From assembly GCF_006861655.1 (NCBI RefSeq), contig NZ_SESI01000002.1, forward strand, positions 344,765-408,764: a DNA stretch of 64,000 nucleotides, written 5' to 3'. This DNA comes from Halonotius roseus. GTDB taxonomy: Archaea; Halobacteriota; Halobacteria; Halobacteriales; Haloferacaceae. The notes below the pieces were generated by a model. That model was not told where the DNA came from and did not search any database. It saw nothing but the letters and a program-made list of their open reading frames with translations. The translations under genes were made by a program, and so were the position numbers. This document shows positions 1 to 7,595 of this stretch, one piece after another (position 1 is the first letter of the stretch; each line of letters opens with the position of its first letter).

Positions 1-156
1 GAGCAAAACTGGAGCAAGGAAAAATATCTCTCCTTAGTCTGCAAGAAGGCGAATGTCTCCCCGGTTGCCTGGCAGGACGACGATACGATGATCACTCTTT
101 TCGAAGGCCAAGTCTTCCGCGAGCGACCTGACGGCGGCAGCGTCGAAGCACTCTAA
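1..156 (+). CDS. Partial hypothetical protein, C-terminal 51 residues
   Basis: An open frame runs from the first base to a TAA at 154-156, giving a C-terminal fragment that ends GGSVEAL; the start lies outside the window. The codons include several AAA, AAT, TTA and AGC, so it is less GC-biased than its neighbours, which could mean recent acquisition. It converges on the nicotinate phosphoribosyltransferase gene 18 bp away. No domain is recognisable and no function is assigned. Confidence 0.55.
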   Translation, partial: EQNWSKEKYLSLVCKKANVSPVAWQDDDTMITLFEGQVFRERPDGGSVEAL

Positions 157-174
157 CTGCACGACGCGAGCGTT

Positions 175-1347
175 CTACGGACGGTCTGTCCGACCAACTC
201 CGACCAGCGACGCGTCGCGCGCCGCCCGCTCGGTGGCCCCCGATAAGGATAGGTCGAAGTCGTCGACAACGTCGCCATCGCGGATGAGCGGCTCCAACAG
301 CGGCTCGCCGTCGACCGGCGGGTCGCCCGCGCGGTGGCCGATATGGTGGCCGCCGTCGGCTGTCCGGTACACCGATTTCACGCCCGAGAGCTTCCCGCGT
401 TTGGCGATCGCCTCGCCGTCGACTTCGACAATGTCGAGCGCGAAATCGACAGGATCAGCATTCGAGATCGTGCTCCCGACCCCAAACCCATCGGCAACGT
501 CGCGCAACGCCCGAAGGTCGTCGACGCCGAGCCCGCCGCTGAGGAAGATATCAACATCTTCGTGGCCGGCAGCGTCGAGTTCCCACCGAACCTCGCGGAT
601 GATATGCCGGAAGTCGCCGCGACGGGAGCCGGTGGTGTCGAGCCGCACCCCATCGAGGGCGTCGCCGAGGGCGTCGGCCGCCCGGAGCGACTCGTCAACC
701 TCGTCGCTGAACGTGTCACAGAGCGCGATCCGCTGGACATCGTCGCCGGCCGCGGCATCGAAGGCCTGCCAGGCGGCTTCCTGCTGGCCGCGGCCGAAAC
801 ACAGCAGGAGGGCGTGCGGCATCGTCCCGCTGGCCTCACGGTCGATCTGGTCGCCGGCAGCAACGTGGGAAAACCCGTCAAGGCCGGCTAGCAGCGCGGA
901 TCGCTCGACGACCGCCGCGATCGAGGGGTGGACGTGACGCGCCCCGAACGACAACACCGGCGAATCAGGGGCGGCCTCCCGGACGCGTCGGGCGGCGGTG
1001 GCGATCCCCGAGGCATGCGACAGAAAGCCGAGCAGCGCGGTCTCCAGCCGGGCAAAATCGAGATACGACCCCTCGATTCGCATGACCGGCCCGCCGTCGA
1101 AACAGCGGCCCGGCGGGATCGCGTCGACATCGATCGCGTGGTCGGCCAGCAGCGCGGCGACGTCTTTCACACCCGCGAGCAGCTCGAACTCGCCGGTCGG
1201 GAACTGGTCGGCGGTCACCTCGGCGACGACCCGAGGGTTGCGATCAGCATGGTTGAGCGCGGCGTCGGTGCGCTCGAAGTAGGCGTCGGTCGCCCGGCCG
1301 CGCTGGATCGCCTCGGGCGAGATGATATCGAAATCGAGGTCGCGCAT
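175..1347 (-). CDS. pncB: Nicotinate phosphoribosyltransferase
   Basis: Type II phosphoribosyltransferase that joins nicotinate to PRPP to make nicotinate mononucleotide in NAD salvage; cytosolic. The 390 residues have the family layout: an N-terminal alpha/beta sandwich, then a barrel with SFGARHVHP around residue 132, LDTTGSRRGD around 238, FLSGGLGVDD around 267 and GVGSTISN around 290, which line the PRPP and product site. The length fits the short archaeal/quinolinate-PRT-like form. The start MRDLDFDIISPEA is the only sensible ATG. Single gene, convergent with the partial ORF and codirectional with the surface protein upstream. Confidence 0.9.
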   Translation of the reverse strand: MRDLDFDIISPEAIQRGRATDAYFERTDAALNHADRNPRVVAEVTADQFPTGEFELLAGVKDVAALLADHAIDVDAIPPGRCFDGGPVMRIEGSYLDFARLETALLGFLSHASGIATAARRVREAAPDSPVLSFGARHVHPSIAAVVERSALLAGLDGFSHVAAGDQIDREASGTMPHALLLCFGRGQQEAAWQAFDAAAGDDVQRIALCDTFSDEVDESLRAADALGDALDGVRLDTTGSRRGDFRHIIREVRWELDAAGHEDVDIFLSGGLGVDDLRALRDVADGFGVGSTISNADPVDFALDIVEVDGEAIAKRGKLSGVKSVYRTADGGHHIGHRAGDPPVDGEPLLEPLIRDGDVVDDFDLSLSGATERAARDASLVGVGRTDRP

Positions 1348-1401
1348 AGCCCGGCTTCGGCGGCGGTCACAAAAAGCCCGGTGGCCCGCGGGCCGCTGTC
1401 G

Positions 1402-3024
1402 TCACTCCCGCTGTCTCGTGGCCGGCCACGCGAGGGCCCACCCGGCAGCGAGCAGCGCGAGGAGCGCGCCAGCGATGCCGAAGCCGGGGATCTGATCGCT
1501 TGTCGCCGACGGTTCGAGCCCAGGATCGAGTTCTCGAAGCCCGTCGGTCGTCGGCGCGTGGACGATCCGCACCCGGGTGCCGTCGCGTTCGATCCCGTAA
1601 GCCCCGGCGAAAGCGTCGTCAAGCTCGTAGATCCCGGGGTCGGTTGCAGTTGCGTTGCGCGCCGTGAGAATCGCTGTATAGGCGCGGTGGAACTCGGCGG
1701 CATCGCCCGGGGTGCCCCATTCGGTCGTCCAGACGTAGCCGTCATCGTCGCCGCGGCGGTAGGGGACGAGCGCGTCGCCAGCCCAGCCGTCGGAGGGTGG
1801 CGCGCTGTAGGTTCGACTGTCATACTCGCCCTCAGATTCATAGAGGGTGCCCGGATCGACGGTGTCGGCTCGGGCGGTCGTCGCCTGATACCAGAACATG
1901 ACGAAGATCGACGCCTCGCCGGCAACCTCCGTGCCGTTGCGGCCCGGCTCGGTGTAGCGTTGCCAGCCGGCGGTCGCCGTCGACGGCGGGTCGACCGAGT
2001 GGGGATCGATCGGTTCGCGGTGGATGATCTCGCTTGTCGTCGTCGGGGGGTCGGCCATCCGCTCGTCGACACCCGCCCAGCCTTCCGTGGTGACGATCTC
2101 GTGGACGTACCCCGGGCCGTCGGAGTACGGCTGGAGGACGACCGTCAGGATTCCGCGGTTGGTCGCCCCGCCGTCGCCGCTGGTCGGCGAGGCTCGCTGG
2201 CACCGCCAGCGGTCGTCGTCACAGCGTTGTCTGTACAGGGCTTCGATGTAGCCGGCCTCGCCCTCATAGAGGCCGGTCACGGCCAGATCGGCATCCTGTG
2301 TGTCGCCGCTGAACCGCGGGCTGGTGAGATCGTGGCGTTGATCCTGGAGGGCGTGGGTTAGCTCGTGGATCAATGTCGCCTCGCTGATCCGCGGGGACTC
2401 GGGGTCGTCGGCGACGATGACGATCTCATCCCGCCTCGGGCTGTAGAGCCCGTTGACCGAGCCGGTCAGCGTCTCGGTGATCGCCGTCTGCGTGCTGGTG
2501 TTGTCGCCGACGATGAACAGGGCCTTCCAGACCTGATCGTTCCAGCGGGTGTATCGCGGGTCGGAGCTGTTGGGTGTCAACTGTTCGCGGCCGAAGGTCT
2601 CGCTGTCGACGACCTGAACCGGTACCGACTCGGTGAACGGCTCGCCGCGGAGGTACTCGACGCGGGCCATCGAGCGGGCGAGCAGGCGGTCGCGTTCGGC
2701 GGCATCCAGCCCGTCGACCTGGGTGACGTTGATCGGATCGTCATGACAGATCCCATCGACACAGCCGAGGCTGGTGTTTGTGGAGTGGTTGGTCGGCGTT
2801 GTCGCCGGCGGCGTTGGTGTCGCTGTCGACGTTGCTGCTGTTGTCGTTGTCGCTGGTGTCGCTGCCGATGTTGCTGCTGTTGTCGTTGCTGCTGTGGTTG
2901 TCGCTGCCGCTGTCGACGTTGCTGCTGTCGCGGGTGTCGTTGCCGCTGCTGTTGCTGGAACGAGCGCACCGATGGCGAGAACAGCGAGGGCGACGACGAG
3001 CAGCGATCGACCGCGGCGATCCAT
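1402..3024 (-). CDS. Hvo_1808-like secreted surface protein with HExxH motif and PGF-CTERM-like anchor
   Basis: Secreted haloarchaeal protein resembling the Hvo_1808 surface protein family. Taking the ATG at 3024 (MDRRGRSLL) gives 540 residues with an immediate signal peptide, and avoids overlap with the upstream isomerase gene that an in-frame start at 3069 would cause. Residues about 26-80 are almost only Ala and Thr, a likely O-glycosylated stalk. A zinc-protease-like HELTH motif lies at about 220-224. The C-terminus has IPGFGIAGALLALLAA followed by a basic tail, the pattern of a PGF-CTERM signal processed by archaeosortase A and lipid-anchored. Substrate unknown; catalysis is inferred from the motif only. 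Confidence 0.8.
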   Translation of the reverse strand: MDRRGRSLLVVALAVLAIGALVPATAAATTPATAATSTAAATTTAATTTAATSAATPATTTTAATSTATPTPPATTPTNHSTNTSLGCVDGICHDDPINVTQVDGLDAAERDRLLARSMARVEYLRGEPFTESVPVQVVDSETFGREQLTPNSSDPRYTRWNDQVWKALFIVGDNTSTQTAITETLTGSVNGLYSPRRDEIVIVADDPESPRISEATLIHELTHALQDQRHDLTSPRFSGDTQDADLAVTGLYEGEAGYIEALYRQRCDDDRWRCQRASPTSGDGGATNRGILTVVLQPYSDGPGYVHEIVTTEGWAGVDERMADPPTTTSEIIHREPIDPHSVDPPSTATAGWQRYTEPGRNGTEVAGEASIFVMFWYQATTARADTVDPGTLYESEGEYDSRTYSAPPSDGWAGDALVPYRRGDDDGYVWTTEWGTPGDAAEFHRAYTAILTARNATATDPGIYELDDAFAGAYGIERDGTRVRIVHAPTTDGLRELDPGLEPSATSDQIPGFGIAGALLALLAAGWALAWPATRQRE

Positions 3025-3055
3025 ACCGATCACAGACGGGCGGGCCTCAAGAGCG

Positions 3056-3625
3056 TTACTCGGCCGCAAAATCCCGGCGCATAGCGATCTCGAACCACGG
3101 ACAGAGCCGCAGTTGGCGGTACCACTCAGGGTGTTCGTGGAGATGGTCGTAGTCGACCCACAGTAGTCCGCCGATCTCCTCCTCGTCGGGATCGAGCGTC
3201 GTATCGTCGAGGGTCACCTGCAGGACTGCACAGACCTCCCACTCGACGCCGGCGTTCTCGTAGTAGCGTTTGTACTCGAAGCGATCGGTGAGCTCAACCT
3301 CGTCGTACTGATCCGGGGTCACGCCGAGTTCCTCTTCGAGTCGCTGAACCGTGGCGTCGACCTGGCTTTGGCCCTCGACAGGATGGGAGGCGACGGTGCC
3401 GTCCCAGTGGGTATCCCAGAGGCGTTTTTCAGGGCTGCGCTGGGCGAGCAGGAGTCGGCCCTCGCCGTCGAAGACGAGGCAGGTAAACGCCCGATGGCGG
3501 ATCCCATCGCCGGTGTGGGCCGCAAGGCGGTTGACCAGCTCCTGTTCGGTGTCGTCGGCGTCGACGGCGATCACGTCCTGGCCGGCGTTTTCGTGGCGGT
3601 CGTCGCCGGCGTCGTCAGCACTCAT
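3056..3625 (-). CDS. idi: Isopentenyl-diphosphate delta-isomerase, type 1-like (Nudix fold)
   Basis: Would interconvert IPP and DMAPP for archaeal lipid and carotenoid synthesis. The start at 3625 (MSADDAGDD) gives 189 residues; an in-frame upstream ATG at 3652 is possible. The Nudix-type region WDGTVASHPVEGQ with VQRLEEELGV, and the later GVEWEVCAV carrying the conserved glutamate, match type 1 Idi. The segment that carries the active-site cysteine in bacterial Idi (VCGHP-like) reads VASHP here, so the cysteine is Ala at residue 79. Catalysis by the classical two-residue mechanism is therefore uncertain; another Nudix activity is possible. Family assignment is good. Confidence 0.8.
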   Translation of the reverse strand: MSADDAGDDRHENAGQDVIAVDADDTEQELVNRLAAHTGDGIRHRAFTCLVFDGEGRLLLAQRSPEKRLWDTHWDGTVASHPVEGQSQVDATVQRLEEELGVTPDQYDEVELTDRFEYKRYYENAGVEWEVCAVLQVTLDDTTLDPDEEEIGGLLWVDYDHLHEHPEWYRQLRLCPWFEIAMRRDFAAE

Positions 3626-3691
3626 AGGTTTGTATGCACACAGCGGGGTCAATAAGGGTTCGATACCGCGTCGGAACCCATTGCTGCCGGC

Positions 3692-3781
3692 TCAAAACAG
3701 ACTCAGCAGTTCGAGAATCGCATCGAACACCCATTCGTACCACGACCGCGACTCGCTGTCGTCGGTTTCCTCATCGCTCAT
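3692..3781 (-). CDS. 29-residue acidic microprotein
   Basis: ATG at 3781 and TGA at 3692 enclose 29 codons: an acidic N-terminus (MSDEETDDSES) followed by an aromatic/hydrophobic tail (WYEWVFDAILELLSLF) that could form an amphipathic or membrane-touching helix. The composition is typical of a real haloarchaeal protein. It sits between the Lrp gene and idi, on the same strand. Function unknown; no expression evidence. Confidence 0.45.
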   Translation of the reverse strand: MSDEETDDSESRSWYEWVFDAILELLSLF

Positions 3782-3822
3782 AACACGAGATAACCGGAAG
3801 CTGACAAGATTCTTTCGTGTCG

Positions 3823-4236
3823 CTACCCGAGTCGTTCATCGAGGATCAGCCGTGTTTTCGTCCCTTTGACCTCGTCTAACTCGCGGGCCTGGCTAATGAG
3901 GTCGTTGACGGCTTGGGTGTCGACACAGTCGACGACGAGAACGATATCGTCTTCCCCTGAGACCTGCCAAACGAAATCGACCTCCTCCCAGTCGGCCATC
4001 CGCTCGGAGACCTCGCTGGTGGTGACGTTCATATCGACCGAGACCTCGATCATCGCCTTCACGTTCCCGGTTCGCGTGGTGACGGTGAACCGCTCGATGA
4101 TCCCCTCGCCCGTGAGTCGATCGACGCGGTTGCGCACGGTGCCCTCCGAGGTGCCGATCTCGTCGGCGATCTCGGTGTAGGGCGTCCGGGCGTCCCGCCG
4201 CAGGATCGAGAGGATCTGCCGGTCGAGATCGTCCAT
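3823..4236 (-). CDS. Lrp/AsnC family transcriptional regulator
   Basis: DNA-binding regulator of 137 residues. Residues 1-60 form a helix-turn-helix (DDLDRQILSILRRDARTPYTE, then IADEIGTSEGTVRNRVDRL); residues about 65-135 form the RAM/AsnC effector-binding domain with the VSGEDDIVLVVDC strand. Members usually form octamers and sense amino acids. It is divergent from carA with a shared 96-bp region holding a 15-bp palindrome, so it probably controls carA and/or itself. The start at 4236 gives the canonical MDDLD opening. Confidence 0.92.
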   Translation of the reverse strand: MDDLDRQILSILRRDARTPYTEIADEIGTSEGTVRNRVDRLTGEGIIERFTVTTRTGNVKAMIEVSVDMNVTTSEVSERMADWEEVDFVWQVSGEDDIVLVVDCVDTQAVNDLISQARELDEVKGTKTRLILDERLG

Positions 4237-4267
4237 GCCGTGAGATGCGCCGGCAGCCCCTTACCGA

Positions 4268-4310
4268 TTACGAATTTCGTAACGAACCTTCGAACGACGC
4301 ACTTATTAGC
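4268..4310 (+). promoter_or_regulatory. carA promoter with palindromic candidate Lrp operator
   Basis: TTACGAATTTCGTAA at 4268-4282 is a perfect palindrome around a single central base, a typical Lrp-type site. An AT-rich box (CTTATTAG, 4302-4309) lies about 27 bp before the carA ATG at 4333, implying a nearly leaderless carA transcript. The palindrome lies upstream of that box for carA and close to the expected promoter of the divergent lrp gene, so autoregulation plus carA control is plausible. Confidence 0.55.
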
Positions 4311-4332
4311 GACGGTCGATACGTATCTCGTA

Positions 4333-5394
4333 ATGTCAGACGCCTACATCGCCTTGGCCGACGGTCGCGTGCTGGAGGCGCGCTGTCGCGCACCGGGCAC
4401 CACCCGCGGCGAACTGGTGTTTACGACCGCCTATACAGGCTATGAGGAAAGCCTCACCGATCCCTCCTACGAGGAGCAGGTGCTCACCTTCTCCTACACG
4501 TTGATCGGCAACTACGGCGTACGGGCCGACCGCTTTGAGTCCAGTCGCATCCACCCGCGTGCCGCTATCGCCCGCGAGTTCACCGACGAGATGGCGACGT
4601 GGTTTGAATCTGAGGGTGTCCCCGCCATCGACCACATCGAAACGCGGGATCTCGTTACCTCCATCCGTGAGGATGGCGCGATGAAATGCGGGATCGCCGC
4701 CGGCGAGGACGTGACCCCCGAGGACGCCAAAGCCGAACTCGCGGAGTGCAAGGAGATGAGCGACCACACCGAGATCGGCCAGCAGGTGACGACGACCGAA
4801 ACGACCGTCCACCGCGGCGGCGGCGAGGCCGACGTGGCCCTCATCGACTGTGGCGCGAAGGGGTCGATCATCGACTCGCTCACCGAGCGCGGCGCGGATG
4901 TTCACGTGCTGTCGTGTCAGACCGCCGCCGAGGAGATCCGCGAGCTCGACCCTGACGTGCTGTTCATCTCGAACGGCCCGGGCGACCCCGCGAACTTCCA
5001 GAACACCCAGTCGCTGGTCGAGGAGTTCGCCGGCGAGCTCCCGATCGCGGGCATCTGTCTCGGCCAACAGATCGTCGCCCGCGCCTTCGGCGGCGACACC
5101 GAGAAGATGGCCTTCGGCCACCGCGGCGTCAACCAACCGGTGATCGACCTCGACACAAAACAGGTCGTGATGACGACCCAGAACCATGGGTACACCGTCT
5201 CCGACCCGGGCGATCTTGAGGTCACCCAGCGCAACGTCAACGACGACACCGCCGAGGGGCTGGCCGACGACGAGCGCGGGATCATCACCCGCCAGTACCA
5301 TCCTGAGGCCAACCCCGGCCCACACGACTCGCTTGGCTTCTTCGACGACGTGTTGGCGATGGTCGACACGCAGTCGGCCGTCACCGCCGACTGA
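4333..5394 (+). CDS. carA: Carbamoyl-phosphate synthase small (glutaminase) subunit
   Basis: Hydrolyses glutamine to supply ammonia to CarB for carbamoyl phosphate, feeding arginine and pyrimidine synthesis. The 353 residues from MSDAYIALADGRVLEA contain the N-terminal CPSase domain (YEEQVLTFSYTLIGNYG) and a class I glutamine amidotransferase domain with nucleophile Cys242 in GICLGQQ and the late EANPGPHD segment. The ATG at 4333 fits homologues; the longer frame upstream lacks support. carB is not next to it. It is divergent from an Lrp regulator. Confidence 0.95.
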   Translation: MSDAYIALADGRVLEARCRAPGTTRGELVFTTAYTGYEESLTDPSYEEQVLTFSYTLIGNYGVRADRFESSRIHPRAAIAREFTDEMATWFESEGVPAIDHIETRDLVTSIREDGAMKCGIAAGEDVTPEDAKAELAECKEMSDHTEIGQQVTTTETTVHRGGGEADVALIDCGAKGSIIDSLTERGADVHVLSCQTAAEEIRELDPDVLFISNGPGDPANFQNTQSLVEEFAGELPIAGICLGQQIVARAFGGDTEKMAFGHRGVNQPVIDLDTKQVVMTTQNHGYTVSDPGDLEVTQRNVNDDTAEGLADDERGIITRQYHPEANPGPHDSLGFFDDVLAMVDTQSAVTAD

Positions 5395-5462
5395 GGCGCG
5401 GCGTCGAACGAGCGGCGAAGATCGGCAGTCGTTTACTGTTCCCCTCCCGAGTTGCCGACAGC

Positions 5463-5855
5463 ATGGCGGACATCCTCGATCAGGATCTCTACGAGCGAAC
5501 CAAGGCACTGCTTGAGCCCGGCGACATCGAATTGGTTGGTGTGATTGTCCACACCGAGCTGTCGGGTGAGGAGGATCTCGAAATGCAGGAGCTCACCGTC
5601 GATCTCAACGACGTGATCGCCGACCACACCAACAAGGGCGAAAGCTACATCTACGCCGGCAACGACGACCCCGAGTTCGCCTCCAATCAGTTCCACGGGC
5701 GTACCTTAGCGGACGACGAGTTTGTCTGGGAGTGCCAGCAGCTGCTGCGGGACGGTCGGTTTCATCTCATATTCTACTACGAGGCGACCGCGGATCACGA
5801 GGGGATCATCGAAGCGATCGAGAACCGCGATCTGTCGGTGACACCGGTTCCGTAG
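5463..5855 (+). CDS. DUF5778 family protein
   Basis: A 130-residue acidic soluble protein, starting MADILDQDLYERTKALLEPG, that I recognise as the haloarchaeal DUF5778 family. It has no membrane segment or catalytic motif I can name. Predicted alternating strands and helices end in FYYEATADHEGIIEAIE. It follows carA by 68 bp on the same strand, possibly cotranscribed. The stop codon lies inside a 35-bp direct repeat. Function unknown. Confidence 0.75.
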   Translation: MADILDQDLYERTKALLEPGDIELVGVIVHTELSGEEDLEMQELTVDLNDVIADHTNKGESYIYAGNDDPEFASNQFHGRTLADDEFVWECQQLLRDGRFHLIFYYEATADHEGIIEAIENRDLSVTPVP

Positions 5856-5922
5856 TCGATCGCCGAAAAGGGTTGGTGTCGACGGTGCCGTAGTCGATCG
5901 CCGAAGGGGTTCGGTGTCGACG
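5850..5922. repeat. Two direct copies of a 35-bp unit
   Basis: Positions 5850-5884 and 5888-5922 match at nearly every base, with a few differences in the G-rich middle. The first copy overlaps the last codon and stop of the DUF5778 gene, so the second looks like a duplication of that gene end. Confidence 0.8.
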
Positions 5923-5963
5923 ATAACCGAGAGGTTGAGTAGGCTGGCGACCCAACAGGTGGT

Positions 5964-6188
5964 ATGGCAGAGACGACGTTGCGAGAGTTTCTCAGCACGG
6001 ATGCCCTGCTGTTGGCGACGGTGTTGCTCGTCGGCGTCGCCGGCTCCGGGGTCGCCCGGTGGAGCCTCGGCCAGCTCGGGTTCACGACGCTGGGCGAGTT
6101 CGTCTACATCGCCGGCTACGGCGGGATGGTTGTCGTCGTCTGGTACGGCTGGATCCGGCCACTGGATATCACCGGCCCGGAGGGATGA
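5964..6188 (+). CDS. Small two-helix membrane protein
   Basis: A 74-residue protein with two hydrophobic segments (about 14-33 and 42-63) separated by a short polar turn, and a short charged end LDITGPEG. No family is recognised. ATG at 5964 is the first in-frame start after the repeat. The codon pattern supports coding. It precedes another small membrane protein by about 95 bp. Confidence 0.6.
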   Translation: MAETTLREFLSTDALLLATVLLVGVAGSGVARWSLGQLGFTTLGEFVYIAGYGGMVVVVWYGWIRPLDITGPEG

Positions 6189-6246
6189 CAGTTCCAACAC
6201 AGGTTTGCGACCGACACACCGGGGAGCACGGCGACGAAGAACGGAA

Positions 6247-6254
6247 CTTTAATG
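6247..6254 (+). promoter_or_regulatory. Candidate TATA box
   Basis: CTTTAATG lies about 30 bp before the ATG at 6283, the spacing expected of a leaderless or short-leader haloarchaeal gene. Confidence 0.35.
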
Positions 6255-6282
6255 CGCGTTTCAGCGACACCTCCTACTAGGC

Positions 6283-6531
6283 ATGCTGCCGTTATTCATC
6301 GACGCGATCCTGATCAACTACAACATCGGGCAGATCCTGCTGCTCGGGTTCGTCCTAACGACACTCGGTGCACTCCCCCTGAAATCACAACAGGTGATCG
6401 GTGCCAACACGATGCTGTTTGGCGTGATCTTCGTGTTGACGCCGGCGTCGCTGCTGCCAAACGTCTACCTCTTTTTGGGGTTGACGCTGTTGGTCATCGG
6501 ACCGATGGTCTACGTTACCGCCCGCGAGTGA
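6283..6531 (+). CDS. Small hydrophobic membrane protein
   Basis: 82 residues, almost entirely hydrophobic, with probably three transmembrane segments (about 3-33, 41-57, 60-78) and no charged loop larger than a few residues. Resembles small uncharacterised haloarchaeal membrane proteins. It lies 84 bp before homoserine kinase on the same strand. Function unknown. Confidence 0.65.
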   Translation: MLPLFIDAILINYNIGQILLLGFVLTTLGALPLKSQQVIGANTMLFGVIFVLTPASLLPNVYLFLGLTLLVIGPMVYVTARE

Positions 6532-6615
6532 CGGGCCGATGCACACGACGGCAGCCACCGGCCGGCGGCGGCCGGCTTCGCTACCTTTTTCGGGCGACTG
6601 CGATAACCCCAACGC

Positions 6616-7491
6616 ATGATTACGGTTCGGGCACCGGCGACGAGCGCGAACCTCGGCAGCGGCTTCGACGTCTTCGGCGTCGCCTTCGACCGGCCGGCCG
6701 ACATCATCCGGGTCGAACGCGCCGAACGAACGACCATCGACATCACCGGGGTCGGCAGCCAGTATATCCCGACCGATCCCGAGAAGAACACGGTCGGCGC
6801 GGTCGTTGAGGCCTTGGACGCGCCGGCCCACATCGAGATCGACAAGGGCGTCCGGCCGGCCTCGGGGCTGGGCTCGTCGGCGGCGTCGGCAGCCGGGGCA
6901 GCGGTCGCGCTCAACGAGCTCTACGACCGGGGGCTCAGCCGCGCCGAGCTTGTCCCCATCGCTGCCGAGGGCGAGGCCGTCGTCTCCGGGACGGCCCACG
7001 CCGACAACGTCGCCCCCTCGATCCTCGGCGGGTTTACCATCGCCACCGCCGACGGGGTCGAATCCGTCAGCACCGACATCTCGCTTGTCGCCTGCCTGCC
7101 GGAGATCGCCGTCTCGACGCGGGATGCCCGCCGGGTCGTCCCCGAAACCGCACAGATGTCGGAGGTCGTCGAGACCGTCGGCAACGCGGCGACGCTGACC
7201 GTCGGGATGTGTCGCGGCGACCCTGATCTCGTCGGCCGCGGGATGGATGATCCGCTGGTGACGCCCGCTCGCGCCGAGTTGATCACCGGCTACGACACGG
7301 TGCGGGAGGCCGCCATCGACGCCGGCGCGACCGGCGTGACCGTCAGCGGGGCCGGCCCGTCGGTGCTGGCGGTCTGTCACGAGGGCGATCGGCGAGCCGT
7401 CGGCGGGGCGATGTTGACAGCCTTCGACGACCACGAGGTCGACGCCCGCGTCTATCAGACGCAGGTCAGCGACGGCGCGACGATTCTGTAA
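6616..7491 (+). CDS. thrB: Homoserine kinase
   Basis: GHMP kinase that phosphorylates homoserine with ATP, committing carbon to threonine synthesis. 291 residues; the N-terminal MITVRAPATSANLGSGFDVFG is diagnostic of ThrB, the GHMP phosphate-binding loop PASGLGSSAASAAG is around residues 80-93, and the C-terminal GVTVSGAGPSVLAV motif is around 243-256. The start follows a T-rich stretch and is the only plausible ATG. Aspartate kinase, earlier in the pathway, is encoded at 49841. Confidence 0.95.
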   Translation: MITVRAPATSANLGSGFDVFGVAFDRPADIIRVERAERTTIDITGVGSQYIPTDPEKNTVGAVVEALDAPAHIEIDKGVRPASGLGSSAASAAGAAVALNELYDRGLSRAELVPIAAEGEAVVSGTAHADNVAPSILGGFTIATADGVESVSTDISLVACLPEIAVSTRDARRVVPETAQMSEVVETVGNAATLTVGMCRGDPDLVGRGMDDPLVTPARAELITGYDTVREAAIDAGATGVTVSGAGPSVLAVCHEGDRRAVGGAMLTAFDDHEVDARVYQTQVSDGATIL

Positions 7492-7561
7492 CTCGTGGAC
7501 TCGTTGTCACTCAGAGGCGAGTAACAGAAGCGAAGGAGAGAACAAAGCGAACAGCACGACG

Positions 7562-7588
7562 AAAAACAGCACGTCAACAATGTTGCTG
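7562..7588 (-). terminator. Terminator downstream of pdxS
   Basis: On the minus strand, after the pdxS stop, CAACATTGTTG (a perfect palindrome about one base) sits inside a CAGCA...TGCTG stem followed directly by five T residues. The hairpin plus T-run is well placed to end the pdxS transcript. Confidence 0.5.
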
Positions 7589-7595
7589 TTGCAAT

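Noticed and set aside
2365..3084. Cys/Arg-repeat frame on the plus strand
   Set aside because: Antisense of the Ala/Thr stalk of the surface protein; the low-complexity repeat is an artefact of strand.
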